Shown here piece by piece: positions 1 through 8,412 of a stretch of 20,481 nt of DNA. The notes beneath the pieces are model-generated. The model made no database searches. It worked only from the letters and a program-made list of their open reading frames with translations, and was not told the DNA's origin. Numbering within the stretch: position 1 is the first letter of the stretch; every line of letters begins with the position of its first letter. Position numbers and translations under genes: made by a program. The stretch is from Xanthobacteraceae bacterium (GTDB lineage: Bacteria; Pseudomonadota; Alphaproteobacteria; Rhizobiales; Xanthobacteraceae): assembly GCA_030043175.1 (NCBI GenBank), contig JASHYD010001419.1, forward strand, positions 1 to 20,481. Direction: 5' to 3'.

Positions 1-388
1 CGAGTCGTGCCACCTGCTGATTCGCGGGCAAAACATGCCTTGTCGCTAGGCCGAGATTGACCTCTACCAGCCCCGGCGAGCCCAGAGTTCTCGAACATTT
101 TAGCGCATCGGCGCCGCGCATCGATTCGCGGCGACCCGATGCAACCGGAGTGGGCGGCGAAGCTGTTGGAGTTTGAGGCCATCGGATCGCCACTAGCACC
201 GTCAAGCGCAAAATAGGCCATCCATGGCCGCCTGGGCGATGGCTGAAGCTGCCCTTGGCTGGAGGACCGAAAGCAGTTCCGGCCGCACGGCACGCCATCG
301 CGAAGCCAGGAAAAAATTCGGACCGCTATTCCCGCAACTAGAGCTATAGTGGCACTGTCGGTTTCCAATATTGCAGGAGGACGCCACT
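1..388. other. No recognisable gene; leader of the dehalogenase gene
   Basis: I translated the first 200 bases on the plus strand and scanned the minus strand without finding a known family. Open frames here lack convincing ribosome binding sites. The last few bases hold the Shine-Dalgarno AGGAGG (375-380) of the next gene. Confidence 0.5.
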
Positions 389-1216
389 ATGAATTCGACT
401 CGCCGCAGCCTCATTCGCCACGGAACGGCATGGGTAACCATGGCTACGCTTGCCAGTTCCGGACCTTTCACGACAAGACCGGTACGTGCGCAGGGCGCAG
501 CAGGATTGCCGATGCCCGATGTCAAGGCGCTGGTATTCGACACATTCGGCACCGTTGTTGATTGGCGCAATGGTGTCGCACGCGAAGCGGAGCGAATTCT
601 AAAGCCACTGGGCTATGATCTCGACTGGCTCGCGTTCGCAGATGCCTGGCGCAAAGAATACGGGCCGGGCATGGAGGAAGTGCGAAGCGGGCGCCGGCCG
701 TTCGTCAAACTGGACATTCTGCATCGGGAAAACCTTGATCGCATTCGGTCACGGTTCAAGCTCGACAAGCTCGCGGAGCCGACAATGGCGGAGCTTAACC
801 TCGCCTGGCATAAGCTCGACGCCTGGCCGGATGTGGGCCCAGCATTTGCGCGGTTGCACAAGCGGTTCCTGATGGCACCTTGCTCGAATGGCAATATTGC
901 GCTGATGGCAGATGTAGCGCGGCGCAACAACCTCCCGTGGGACGCTATCCTTGGTTCGGAGGTCGCCCAGGGGTACAAGCCGCAGCCGAAGGTTTACTTA
1001 GCGACTTGCGAGGCATTCAATCTCAAGCCCGAGCAAGTCATGATGTGCGCCGCGCACAGTGGCGACTTGTCGTCCGCCCAGAAGCTCGGACTGCGCACCG
1101 GCCATATAGGGCGGCCTGGGGAGGGCGGTCCGGGTACTGGTGAGTCCGAACCCAAAGGGTCATTCGACGTCGTGGCCAAGAACTTCCACGATTTTGCGGA
1201 CAAGCTCGGGGTGTGA
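389..1216 (+). CDS. Tat-exported type II haloacid dehalogenase (HAD superfamily)
   Basis: Likely hydrolyses short L-2-haloacids to 2-hydroxyacids, by family. The ATG at 389 is chosen because AGGAGG at 375-380 sits 8 nt upstream; an in-frame TTG at 371 lies upstream of that site. The protein is 275 aa. It opens with a twin-arginine signal (TRRSLIR) and a weakly hydrophobic stretch ending VRAQ, so export to the periplasm is predicted. HAD motif I is VFDTFGTVVDWR with the nucleophile Asp. Motif II is CSNGN, the motif III Lys lies in YKPQPKVY, and motif IV is CAAHSGDLSSAQKLGLRTG. All four are in order and the length fits the family plus a signal. An exported HAD dehalogenase is less usual than a cytoplasmic one. 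It stands alone, about 400 nt from the downstream PQQ dehydrogenase; a shared pathway is only a guess. The true substrate is not shown by the sequence. Confidence 0.9.
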   Translation: MNSTRRSLIRHGTAWVTMATLASSGPFTTRPVRAQGAAGLPMPDVKALVFDTFGTVVDWRNGVAREAERILKPLGYDLDWLAFADAWRKEYGPGMEEVRSGRRPFVKLDILHRENLDRIRSRFKLDKLAEPTMAELNLAWHKLDAWPDVGPAFARLHKRFLMAPCSNGNIALMADVARRNNLPWDAILGSEVAQGYKPQPKVYLATCEAFNLKPEQVMMCAAHSGDLSSAQKLGLRTGHIGRPGEGGPGTGESEPKGSFDVVAKNFHDFADKLGV

Positions 1217-1621
1217 CCGGACGAGAGATAAGCCGAGGCAACTGCATCGCGTGCGCCCGCAATGGGGAGGGCGCATGGCGTGCCTTTCGCGACAGGTTGC
1301 AGCGAGCGCTTGAGCCGGTCGCCACTGTGTGTTCGAGAAGCTCCGGTCGGTCTTCGTCTAAGTTTTCCACCGGGCCTAACCCGACCTACAGCGCGTGAAA
1401 CTTGCACTGATTGGTCAGCCGGCTAAATCGCGACCAGCCGGGGCCCCCTGATGTCGCGAAAGCTTTGTGAGGCAATAGCACGCGATATCGCCCCGCTGAG
1501 TGGCACACCTGCGCCGCGGGGCGGGCCGCCCACCTCCCTGCTTCGCATCCACCCTCTATCGCGCTAGGATCAAAAAAACGGCGCCATAGTTCGGCGTCAA
1601 CGGGGCAGGGTATTGACCAAC
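1217..1621. other. Intergenic stretch without recognised gene
   Basis: About 400 nt between the dehalogenase and the PQQ dehydrogenase. Small open frames on both strands show no known motif. The purine-rich GGGGCAGGG at 1602-1610 is the probable ribosome binding site of the next gene. Confidence 0.5.
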
Positions 1622-3349
1622 ATGCGCACGACCATAGCCATCTCAATCATCACCTGCGTCACGCTCACCGTGCTGCCGGCCCGCGCCGGCGACACGACTT
1701 ACGAGCGTCTCGTCAATCCTGAGCCACAAAACTGGCTCATGCACCATCACGACTACAGCGCACGACGCTACTCCCCGCTTGACAATATTAATCGCGGCAA
1801 CATCGGGAACATGAGGCTGCTGTTCGCAGTGGCGCTCGGCGGCACCTCCAAGGACGACAGCCTCGAAGCGACGCCGCTCGTCGAGGACGGCTTCTTGTAC
1901 ATCGCCGACAGCTCGGGGATCGTATCGAAGGTCGACGTTCGGTCCGGCGCCGCCGGCCCGATTATCTGGAAGATGGACCCGGGCCAGGGAAAGCCCGACC
2001 GCGACCGCGGCGTCGCGCTGTGGAATAATCTCGTCATCTCGATCACCGGCTATGACGGACGCGTGATCGCGACCGACAAGGAAACCGGCAAGGTCGTGTG
2101 GGACAAGAACCTCCTCGACAAAGGCGAAGTTGGTCTGACTGAGCTCAGTGCGGCGCCGCTCGCCCTAAAGGACGCGATCCTGGTGCCTGCCTCCGGCGGC
2201 GACCACGGTACTCGCAGCTGGATCGCTTCGCTCGACCCCACAAGCGGCGGCCTGCTGTGGAAGACCTTTTCGGTGCCGGCACCGGGCGAGCCCGGTAGCG
2301 AAACCTGGAAGGACAAGAACAATGCGTGGCGTACCGGCGGCGGCGCGTTCTACGGCACGGGCTCCTACGATCCCCTCACTAACCTGACCTATTGGGGCTC
2401 CGGCAACCCGGTGCCGGCCTTTGATGCGAGTTATCGGCCGGGCGACAATCTCTACACCAACAGCGCAATCGCCTTCGATGCCGCGACAGGCAAGATCAGA
2501 TGGTATCACCAGTACACGCCCAACGATAACCGTGACTACGACGAGACTGGCAGCCACATCCTCCTCGACACCAAGCTCGATGGCGAGGATCGCAGGATCC
2601 TGTTCCACCCGGGCCGCAACGGTTTTGCCTATACCTTTGATCGCATCAATGGGCAGTTCCTCAAGGCGGTGCAGACGGTCAAGCAGGTGAATTGGACCAA
2701 GGGTATCGACCCCAAGACGGGCAAGCCGCTTGACTACGATCCAAGCCGGGACGTCCAAATCTACGCGGCTGCGGCGAACTCGGTCGAGGACAAAATCGCC
2801 CGACAGGTCTGTCCCAACGTCGCGGGTGGCACCAATTACTGGCCGTCCTCCTACAGCCGTAGGACCGGGCTGTTGTACGTGCCGCTCCAAGAGGGCTGCA
2901 GCCGGATCACGACCGACACCAGCGCCCATGTGATCGGCCGCATCACCGGCGGCATCACCGGCGGCGGTGGCCCCATCACCGGCGGCATCATCGCGATCGA
3001 CCCCGCGGGCGCGGAGGTGAAAAAGCGCATCGACCTGCCGTACCCCAATCCGGCTGGCGCGCTTACTACGGCCGGCGGCATCGTCGTCACCGCCATGATC
3101 GACGGAACAGTCCTCGCCTATGACGATCAGACCTTCGACGAGCTGTGGCGCATCAATGTCGGCTCTGGCTTTAACGCGGCGCCGATGACCTACGCGGTCA
3201 ACGGCAAGCAATACATCGCCATCGCATCGGGCCTGTGCTGCGACGGGCGCGGCGCGCCCCTCCCCCGCAACAGCCGCGGCCGCGTCGCCCGTACGCCGGA
3301 ACTGCGCATGCAGGGCAACGCCACCGTTGTGTGGGTGTTCGGATTATGA
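1622..3349 (+). CDS. Secreted PQQ-dependent alcohol dehydrogenase-like quinoprotein
   Basis: Predicted periplasmic eight-bladed beta-propeller quinoprotein oxidising alcohols or similar substrates with PQQ. ATG 1622 is preferred to TTG 1613, which is only 2 nt from GGGGCAGGG. The protein is 575 aa with a signal peptide ending LPARA. Family landmarks are NWLMHHHDYSARRYSPL near the N-terminus, TGGGAFYGTGSYDP, YWGSGNPVP (cofactor-site Asn ~262), RPGDNLYTNS and YTPNDNRDYDETG, with the presumed catalytic Asp at ~305. There is no CxxCH, so it has no fused cytochrome domain and needs a separate electron acceptor; none is encoded nearby, nor are PQQ genes. Oddities: a second Asp two residues after the catalytic one, Asp where MxaF-type enzymes have a metal-binding Glu (GGDHGTR), and no vicinal Cys pair at the usual early position, although a Cys-Cys occurs near residue 539. 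The substrate is unknown. Confidence 0.9.
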   Translation: MRTTIAISIITCVTLTVLPARAGDTTYERLVNPEPQNWLMHHHDYSARRYSPLDNINRGNIGNMRLLFAVALGGTSKDDSLEATPLVEDGFLYIADSSGIVSKVDVRSGAAGPIIWKMDPGQGKPDRDRGVALWNNLVISITGYDGRVIATDKETGKVVWDKNLLDKGEVGLTELSAAPLALKDAILVPASGGDHGTRSWIASLDPTSGGLLWKTFSVPAPGEPGSETWKDKNNAWRTGGGAFYGTGSYDPLTNLTYWGSGNPVPAFDASYRPGDNLYTNSAIAFDAATGKIRWYHQYTPNDNRDYDETGSHILLDTKLDGEDRRILFHPGRNGFAYTFDRINGQFLKAVQTVKQVNWTKGIDPKTGKPLDYDPSRDVQIYAAAANSVEDKIARQVCPNVAGGTNYWPSSYSRRTGLLYVPLQEGCSRITTDTSAHVIGRITGGITGGGGPITGGIIAIDPAGAEVKKRIDLPYPNPAGALTTAGGIVVTAMIDGTVLAYDDQTFDELWRINVGSGFNAAPMTYAVNGKQYIAIASGLCCDGRGAPLPRNSRGRVARTPELRMQGNATVVWVFGL

Positions 3350-3402
3350 ATGATTTTTCAATAGCTTATTGTATCGCTCCGCGAAGCGCACACAAGGCTA
3401 GT

Positions 3403-3422
3403 TAGCTAGCACATAGCTAGCA
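3403..3422. repeat. Two direct copies of TAGCTAGCA, 11 bp apart
   Basis: TAGCTAGCA occurs at 3403-3411 and 3414-3422, following a further CTAG at 3398-3401. It lies in the gap between the convergent PQQ dehydrogenase and nuclease genes. A short stem (CGCT/AGCG, 3375-3388) precedes it but no T-tract follows, so a terminator is not convincing. Confidence 0.5.
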
Positions 3423-3470
3423 GCTGCTTGGGGTTTCGGGGCGGTTTTGGGGAGGCTCGCGCTGCGCATC

Positions 3471-4949
3471 TCAGACGGCATTTTCAGGCGGGCGTGAGAC
3501 AGCCAGCGGCATGTCAGAAGCGTAGACCACACTGCTCTGGAATGCCCGTTCCTCTAGCGACGCGTTTCGGCTCAAGGTTACTACGCTGTTCGCAACGAGT
3601 TCGAGCGCTTCGCAGTCCTGCCGGTTGTAGTTCAGCAGCGCGTGTTTTTCGACAGGGTCTTTTGAAGCTTCCCAGCGATGGCGAGCGGTGATCGCTCCCA
3701 GTCCAGACGTGATAGAGCCCGACCACTGGAATCCCAGATATCCGGCGATGTCCTTCAGTCGGCTTGAGAAAGTTGGAAAATAGAGTTGCCCGAAAATATA
3801 TGATACCAGATTAATGGCTCCCTCAATAACGGGTAATGCTGATATCACCTCGGACGGCCCGCCGTAGCGATCATACATTCGTTTCATAAATAGTTTTTCA
3901 AAACTGCCAAAATGAACCAGACGCGGGCTAGGAATCATCGAGAGGACAACGAGAAAGTCGGCCCATATTCGCCCTTCCTGGGCTTCGTCATCAGCCCAAA
4001 AGCTGTGATGAATGACGCCGGTACCTGTTTTTATGCGAACCCCAATAAGATAATAGAAATCGCGATCTGGCAAACCCTCAACATCAAGATAGACAGGCGT
4101 GTCGGTCAAGTTCGGCGTTCGGGGGGTAACGACGTGAATCTTGTTCTCGCGAATAGCGAGAGCTCTTAACGAATGGTTATATTTCTCAGGTTTCCTTGTC
4201 GTCTCTCTGCGGCGTCTGCGGGGACGAAACGTGTAGGAAAGCTGCCTTATCGTGAAGATGCCCTTCGAGTTGAGTTTGTATCGCTCTTTCTCCGTCATAC
4301 CAGACAGGAGGCTGAGATCATCCTTTTCTAGTGCCAGCCGTCGGCACCGTGTCTGGAACTCGCACTGACCGCAGTGGCGATTTAGCACGAGGTCGGGCGG
4401 AGTGTTTCTGTTCAGAAGTGTTCCTATGTCCTTGATATGTTTGCGCACCTCACTGGTTAAGTTGGAAAGCTTAAGCTTGATCACTGCATAGATGTCGCCA
4501 TGGACAATCTTCCCGATGTTCACCTTACATTTAACTGCTTGGGTCAGAAGAAACGCGTCGAATGCGAGCAACAATTTGTGGTCTTTGGTGAGCTTGTTGG
4601 CAAATTCGAACCTGTACGGGATAAATTGGACGATCCCGGACCGCAGATTGGACGGGACCCTTTCAAGGGCTTGCAAACGCGAATCGAGATCGTTCGTGCG
4701 TAGTGGGACGTCCAAACCGCAACGCCAGGCCTGGCCCTTCGAGGCTTTATTGATTGTCGGTGCGGTCGCGCGGTGACTCTCTGGAAAGATAGGGAGCAAC
4801 TGTTGAAGCGCAGTCTCATAGTAAGCCCGTTCACGGCTATGAATCCAATCCGCATATTCATTGTCGCCGCCTGGTTCGGCGCGGGAGCGGAGCCAGCACT
4901 TGGTGGGGCAACGGAGATAGGCCTCGAAGAGGCGGGAATTGATGTTCAT
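3471..4949 (-). CDS. TM0106-type RecB-like nuclease with C-terminal RNase H-like exonuclease domain
   Basis: A 492-aa putative nuclease. The N-terminal part is RecB/Cas4-like: Cys14 (YLRCPTKCW) pairs with Cys193, Cys196 and Cys202 (HCGQCEFQTRC), the pattern expected for an Fe-S cluster closing a PD-(D/E)XK domain. A helix-hairpin-helix-like segment (GMTEKERYKLNSKGIFTI) follows at about 217-235. The C-terminal half is an RNase_H_2/YprB-like domain with acidic motif YLDVEGLPDRDFYYLIG (Asp289, Glu291), HFGSFE, and a closing YNRQDCEA (Asp445). I could not place an obvious intact PD-(D/E)XK lysine triad, so the N-terminal domain may be structural. ATG 4949 has AAGGG about 10 nt upstream. Two 60-base lines counted by hand give about 47% GC, well below the PQQ gene, which suggests transfer. 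Its cellular role is not known; DNA repair or defence is an inference. Confidence 0.85.
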   Translation of the reverse strand: MNINSRLFEAYLRCPTKCWLRSRAEPGGDNEYADWIHSRERAYYETALQQLLPIFPESHRATAPTINKASKGQAWRCGLDVPLRTNDLDSRLQALERVPSNLRSGIVQFIPYRFEFANKLTKDHKLLLAFDAFLLTQAVKCKVNIGKIVHGDIYAVIKLKLSNLTSEVRKHIKDIGTLLNRNTPPDLVLNRHCGQCEFQTRCRRLALEKDDLSLLSGMTEKERYKLNSKGIFTIRQLSYTFRPRRRRRETTRKPEKYNHSLRALAIRENKIHVVTPRTPNLTDTPVYLDVEGLPDRDFYYLIGVRIKTGTGVIHHSFWADDEAQEGRIWADFLVVLSMIPSPRLVHFGSFEKLFMKRMYDRYGGPSEVISALPVIEGAINLVSYIFGQLYFPTFSSRLKDIAGYLGFQWSGSITSGLGAITARHRWEASKDPVEKHALLNYNRQDCEALELVANSVVTLSRNASLEERAFQSSVVYASDMPLAVSRPPENAV

Positions 4950-5488
4950 CTCAGCCAGCCCTTGTAAAGGTAACTCAATTCGACCGCAGGCTCCTGCCTA
5001 CTTGCTCGTCTTCGGCAGACCGTATCGATTTGGGGGCTTTGCCCTTGATATCCCTTAGTCGTGGCTATAACGCGACGAGGGATAAAAGCCGGACCGAGTT
5101 TGCCGCGTTCGCGCCAAGGGCGTGCCCAACGACCGAGCTGCGTGAGTTCAAGGCTAAGTAGTGAAATTAGGTGGAATCAACTTGAGCTAACCAGAGTGTC
5201 GGCTCCGGGTCAAAGCCTGCCGTTCCGACTGTTCCGACTACGTTGTCAGCACGTCGGAAGTACCCCAGATGAGCTGACGACTTTGTTGCATCGCCCGAGT
5301 CGGCAGCCTTGGGCCACTTCCGGACTCATGCAGCGCCAAACGTGTGTCATTGACTGGTCCCACAATAATTGACGCGCTCCAAATAGACCGGCGACGCCTG
5401 TCGCCCCACGAGTGAGCCAAGACAGGCGCCGCCGCGGTATCGCGCGCTCGCGGCCTCGACCGTGCCCATCATGGACGGCCCTGGACGC
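4950..5488. other. Gene-poor stretch between nuclease and FGE pseudogene
   Basis: About 540 nt. I found only short open frames without known motifs and a 9-bp tandem repeat, GTTCCGACT, at about 5221-5239. No promoter or terminator was convincing. Confidence 0.45.
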
Positions 5489-6512
5489 TTAGCGCACACC
5501 CAGCGCGACCTCACCCGCGTCGGCTCGAGTCGTAAGTGTCCGGGCGACCCGGACGCTGAAGTAGTACCACCGTTGGTCGGTGGCGTCCCAGCGGCGGTAC
5601 GCGGAGCGAAATTTGACTGGGGTGTCCTCCGGGGAACCGCCGCGAGCGACATGGATGCTACAGTTACCGTCTCCGAGCCACGCGGAGCCGTCCGTCGGCA
5701 CACCCTTGTAATTGTCATGGCCGCAATCCTCGACCCACGAGGGGACGTTGCCGACCATATCGTGGAGGCCAAACCGATTCGGTGCGAATGAGCCGACTGG
5801 CGCTGTTTTCCCGCTGTTCCATTGGCTATAGCATCCGTAGCAGTTGGCGTTGTTCTTGCCGATATCATTGCCCCACGGATAGGCCGTCGTGGCGTCGGCG
5901 CGCGTCGCATACTCGTATTCGGACTCGCTGAGTAGCCGATACGGCTTTCCGGCCGTTTTGGCGAGCCACGCCACGTATTGCCTGGCTTCGCTCCAACGGC
6001 TGTTGCCCGCGACCCCAGTTGTCTGGCGGGCGCCACGTGCAATCGCCATCGGAAACGCAGGTGTCCCACTCATCGAAGGTCAGTTCGTACTTGGCGACCG
6101 CGAACGGTCGTGCGATCGTGGCGGAGTGCAGTGGGCGTTCAGCGTCGGTGCTGCCCGTCTCGGTCGGCGGCGACCCCATGGTGAAGGAACCGGCCGGGAC
6201 AACGATCATGTCGGGGCAATAGTGGGTGTCTGACGGGCATTCCCTGAAACTGTCCCCTGGCTTGAGCGCCCACTCCGCGGCCATGAGCACAAAGGGGCGC
6301 ACCTGCGTCACGGCAAAAGGCGTCAGGGGCGGATACCGTTGCTGAATGTCTTCGATCGCCATACTGGCAAGCACAAGTACCATCGCAAAGACAAGTACCG
6401 TCATTGCGGTCTGTACTGCCCGCAGCCGTTGCCGCGCCGACCGATCGGCCTGACAGGCCGCTGGTTCATTGTGTCGAAAAAAGGTGCCTAAACCTTCAAC
6501 GCAGAGCTTCAC
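5489..6512 (-). pseudogene. Membrane-anchored formylglycine-generating enzyme (SUMF1)-like gene, frameshifted
   Basis: Two frames together encode one SUMF1/FGE-sulfatase-like protein. The upstream frame (6512 to about 5997) starts at a GTG and has a transmembrane segment (MTVLVFAMVLVLASMAI), then KPGDSFRECP and MIVVPAGSFTMGSPPTE, and runs to NWGRGQQP. The downstream frame resumes with RWSEARQYVAWL, then GKPYRLLSESEYEYATRA, PWGND, LHDMVGNVPSWVEDC, VARGGS and FSVRVARTL. The family normally reads QPVINVSW at the junction. Here CCG is followed by a single T and then TGG at 5996-5993, so about 14 nt (five codons less one base) appear deleted, shifting frame. Known relatives often carry a caspase-like domain before the transmembrane helix; it is absent here and the GTG has a poor ribosome site, so the 5' end may be truncated too. 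RGGSP replaces the usual RGGSW. Confidence 0.8.
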
Positions 6513-6904
6513 TCCAAAGATTGCCGAATCAGCGCATACGGTACCCCCGATTGCGTTCCGGCCCCACCGCTATCGGTGCATGGGAGGGCCTTGTATCGCA
6601 GGATTTGAGACAGCTGGGCCGAGACCCGTTTGACGCGCCAAGGGCACCATCTGCGACCCTGTTCCTCTGGGGGCGACAGGTCGAGACGGAGGCCCCGCCG
6701 ATCCCACTACGTGGCCGCGCTCCTCGACGCGGACACGGACAGTGGGCGGGCCATGTGGTGGCTGGTGCGCGGCCCGGAAAGCTGCCTATCGAAATAGGGG
6801 CGCTCATGCATGCAGGGCGATGCCTAAGGTGCGGGATTTCCCCGCCGAATCAGATAGGTTAAAGCCAAGCTGAAAAATGCAGAGTTCCATCGGGGGATCG
6901 AGAA
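6513..6904. other. Gene-poor stretch before the methyltransferase
   Basis: About 390 nt. One plus-strand frame around 6690-6800 reads HYVAALLDADTDSGRAMWWL and looks coding in composition, but I recognise no family and see no start. GGGGGA at 6892-6897 is the ribosome binding site of the methyltransferase. Confidence 0.4.
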
Positions 6905-7558
6905 ATGAGCCGCAACAGGATGTCGAGTCCGAGTGACAATCTCCTCCAATTTGCAAGAGGAAGGCAGTTCGCGACTATCTTGGCTGACCCTCCGTGGCGT
7001 TTCCAAAATAAGACGGGCAAGGTTGCGCCGGAGCACCGCCGCCTGAACCGATACGGGACAATGACCCTGGACGAAATCTGCAAGCTGCCAGTCTCGACGA
7101 TTGCCGCACCGACGTCGCATCTCTACCTCTGGTGCCCGAACGCCCTGCTTCCTGATGGACTTCGGGTGATGGCCGAGTGGGGTTTCACGTATAAGGCGAA
7201 CATCGTCTGGCACAAAATCCGCAAGGACGGAGGGTCGGACGGTCGCGGCGTCGGGTTCTATTTTCGCAACGTGACCGAGTTGATCCTATTCGGAACCAAA
7301 GGGAAGAATGCCCGCACCCTTGCACCGGGCCGTCGACAGGTAAACCTCTTCGCCACGCGCAAGCGAGAGCACAGCCGGAAACCGGACGAACAGTATGAGA
7401 TCATCGAAGACTGCTCATCGGGCCCGTTCCTGGAGCTATTCGCTAGAGGAACGCGTCTAAATTGGGCAGTGTGGGGGAATCAAGCAGACGACGACTACGA
7501 GCCAACGTGGAAAACCTACGCCCATCATTCGCAGGCTGGCAGGATCGAAGCGGGATGA
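6905..7558 (+). CDS. MT-A70 family DNA N6-adenine methyltransferase of an R-M system
   Basis: Predicted SAM-dependent N6-adenine methyltransferase that protects host DNA from the adjacent endonuclease. The ATG at 6905 has GGGGGA seven nt upstream. The 217-aa protein has the catalytic DPPW motif at residues 28-31 (TILADPPWRFQNKTG). MT-A70 family signatures follow: LNRYGTMTLDEICKLPV, HLYLWCPNALLPDGLRVMAEWGF, KANIVWHKIRKDG, GVGFYFRNVTELILFG, REHSRKPDEQYEIIE and GPFLELFARGTRLNWAVWGNQ. The length is normal and no lesion is seen. It converges on the BglII-like endonuclease gene with only 2 nt between the two coding ends, so transcription of one could interfere with the other. The recognition sequence cannot be read from the protein; the partner's family suggests a GATC-centred site. 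Confidence 0.93.
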   Translation: MSRNRMSSPSDNLLQFARGRQFATILADPPWRFQNKTGKVAPEHRRLNRYGTMTLDEICKLPVSTIAAPTSHLYLWCPNALLPDGLRVMAEWGFTYKANIVWHKIRKDGGSDGRGVGFYFRNVTELILFGTKGKNARTLAPGRRQVNLFATRKREHSRKPDEQYEIIEDCSSGPFLELFARGTRLNWAVWGNQADDDYEPTWKTYAHHSQAGRIEAG

Positions 7559-7560
7559 AA

Positions 7561-8412
7561 TCAGTCCTCCTCCGCAGCTTCCTTGAGTAAAGCCTCGACT
7601 ACCGCTGTCGGTTCGCCAAAGGTGACGACCGAGGAAGGTAGGCCGATCAGGACAAGCGGACACGGATTTCCGACACCCCGGTGAACCCGATCCTCTAACT
7701 TGCTCCAATGGGTCGTCGCAGTCCCATATTTGTCAGCCACAAAGGCGCTAGACCACGCATCAGCGAACATTACGCCACGCTGCACGCGGTCGGCCACGGT
7801 CTTCTTCTGCCTTGGGGTCGGGTTCAGGCCGATGCTGGTAAGATCGTCTGCGGTGGCCAGCCGCTTCTCTTCGGCAAAGCGCTTCACGAGGTCGCGCATG
7901 TCGGATTGCAGCGAGGCCCCCCGAGTCACGATCACGCCTAGTGAGATGCCGCCCTCGGCATGAAGACGCTTAAAATTCTCAAGGTCCCGATCGAAGAACG
8001 GATCTTTGTTATTCCACTCGATCTCTAAAGCCACGACGCCCTTCTCAAAATTCCGAACGTGATCGACCTCGTGCGACTGAGACTCCTTGCGCACACCGTT
8101 GATCGTTTTCTCAACGACGAAATTCACCTTCTGCCAGCCTCGACCGGCAAGAGCACGACGCAGTCGCTGGGTTCCTTTGGTCTCCCCTCCGCCCGATCCG
8201 ACAATTTCCTCGATCGGAATAGTTACGTCCCGAAGGACGGACTCAAGCTCGGTGGCAGCGTCAGGAAAGTCTACCGAAAGAATTGCCTCGGCGTGAGAAT
8301 GGAATTCGACTTGAAACCCTCTGTCGATGATTGGCTGGAACACGAAACACTCCCAGATGATTTGCGACGCGGCGCCGATATCCAATTCGGCCGTTCGCTT
8401 CGACCGAGCCAC
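7561..8412 (-). CDS. BglII-family type II restriction endonuclease
   Basis: Predicted dimeric type II endonuclease. The start is a GTG at 8412 with GGTGAGGGTGAAG ending about 7 nt upstream. The 283-aa protein carries the signature SHEVDHV followed by VALEIEWNNKDPFFDRDL, giving Asp117 and a Glu130-Ile-Glu132 pair. Asp then ExE resembles BamHI and differs from the ExQ of BglII; both belong to the same PD-(D/E)XK branch. Family members cut GATC-centred hexamers such as AGATCT, GGATCC or RGATCY, so a similar site is expected but not proven. The gene faces the methyltransferase. Upstream on the same strand are the HTH gene (426 nt away) and the coiled-coil gene, which could be co-transcribed and control its expression. 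The reading frame is undamaged, which implies the pair is active, since an unprotected nuclease would be lethal. Confidence 0.87.
   Translation of the reverse strand: MARSKRTAELDIGAASQIIWECFVFQPIIDRGFQVEFHSHAEAILSVDFPDAATELESVLRDVTIPIEEIVGSGGGETKGTQRLRRALAGRGWQKVNFVVEKTINGVRKESQSHEVDHVRNFEKGVVALEIEWNNKDPFFDRDLENFKRLHAEGGISLGVIVTRGASLQSDMRDLVKRFAEEKRLATADDLTSIGLNPTPRQKKTVADRVQRGVMFADAWSSAFVADKYGTATTHWSKLEDRVHRGVGNPCPLVLIGLPSSVVTFGEPTAVVEALLKEAAEED

Noticed and set aside
994..1407. 137-aa minus-strand frame and similar frames over the dehalogenase
   Set aside because: Shadow frames of a well-supported gene.
2165..3211. 348-aa open frame on the minus strand
   Set aside because: It is antisense to the PQQ dehydrogenase, is rich in Val/Arg/Asp from reversed GC-rich codons and has no domain.
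5282..5300. GACTTTGTTGCATCGCCC as an insertion-sequence end
   Set aside because: It resembles ends of some IS elements, but no matching inverted partner or transposase was found nearby.
5489..6512. Diversity-generating retroelement with the FGE-like protein as variable target
   Set aside because: FGE/C-lectin folds are common DGR targets, but there is no reverse transcriptase and no template/variable repeat pair in the window.
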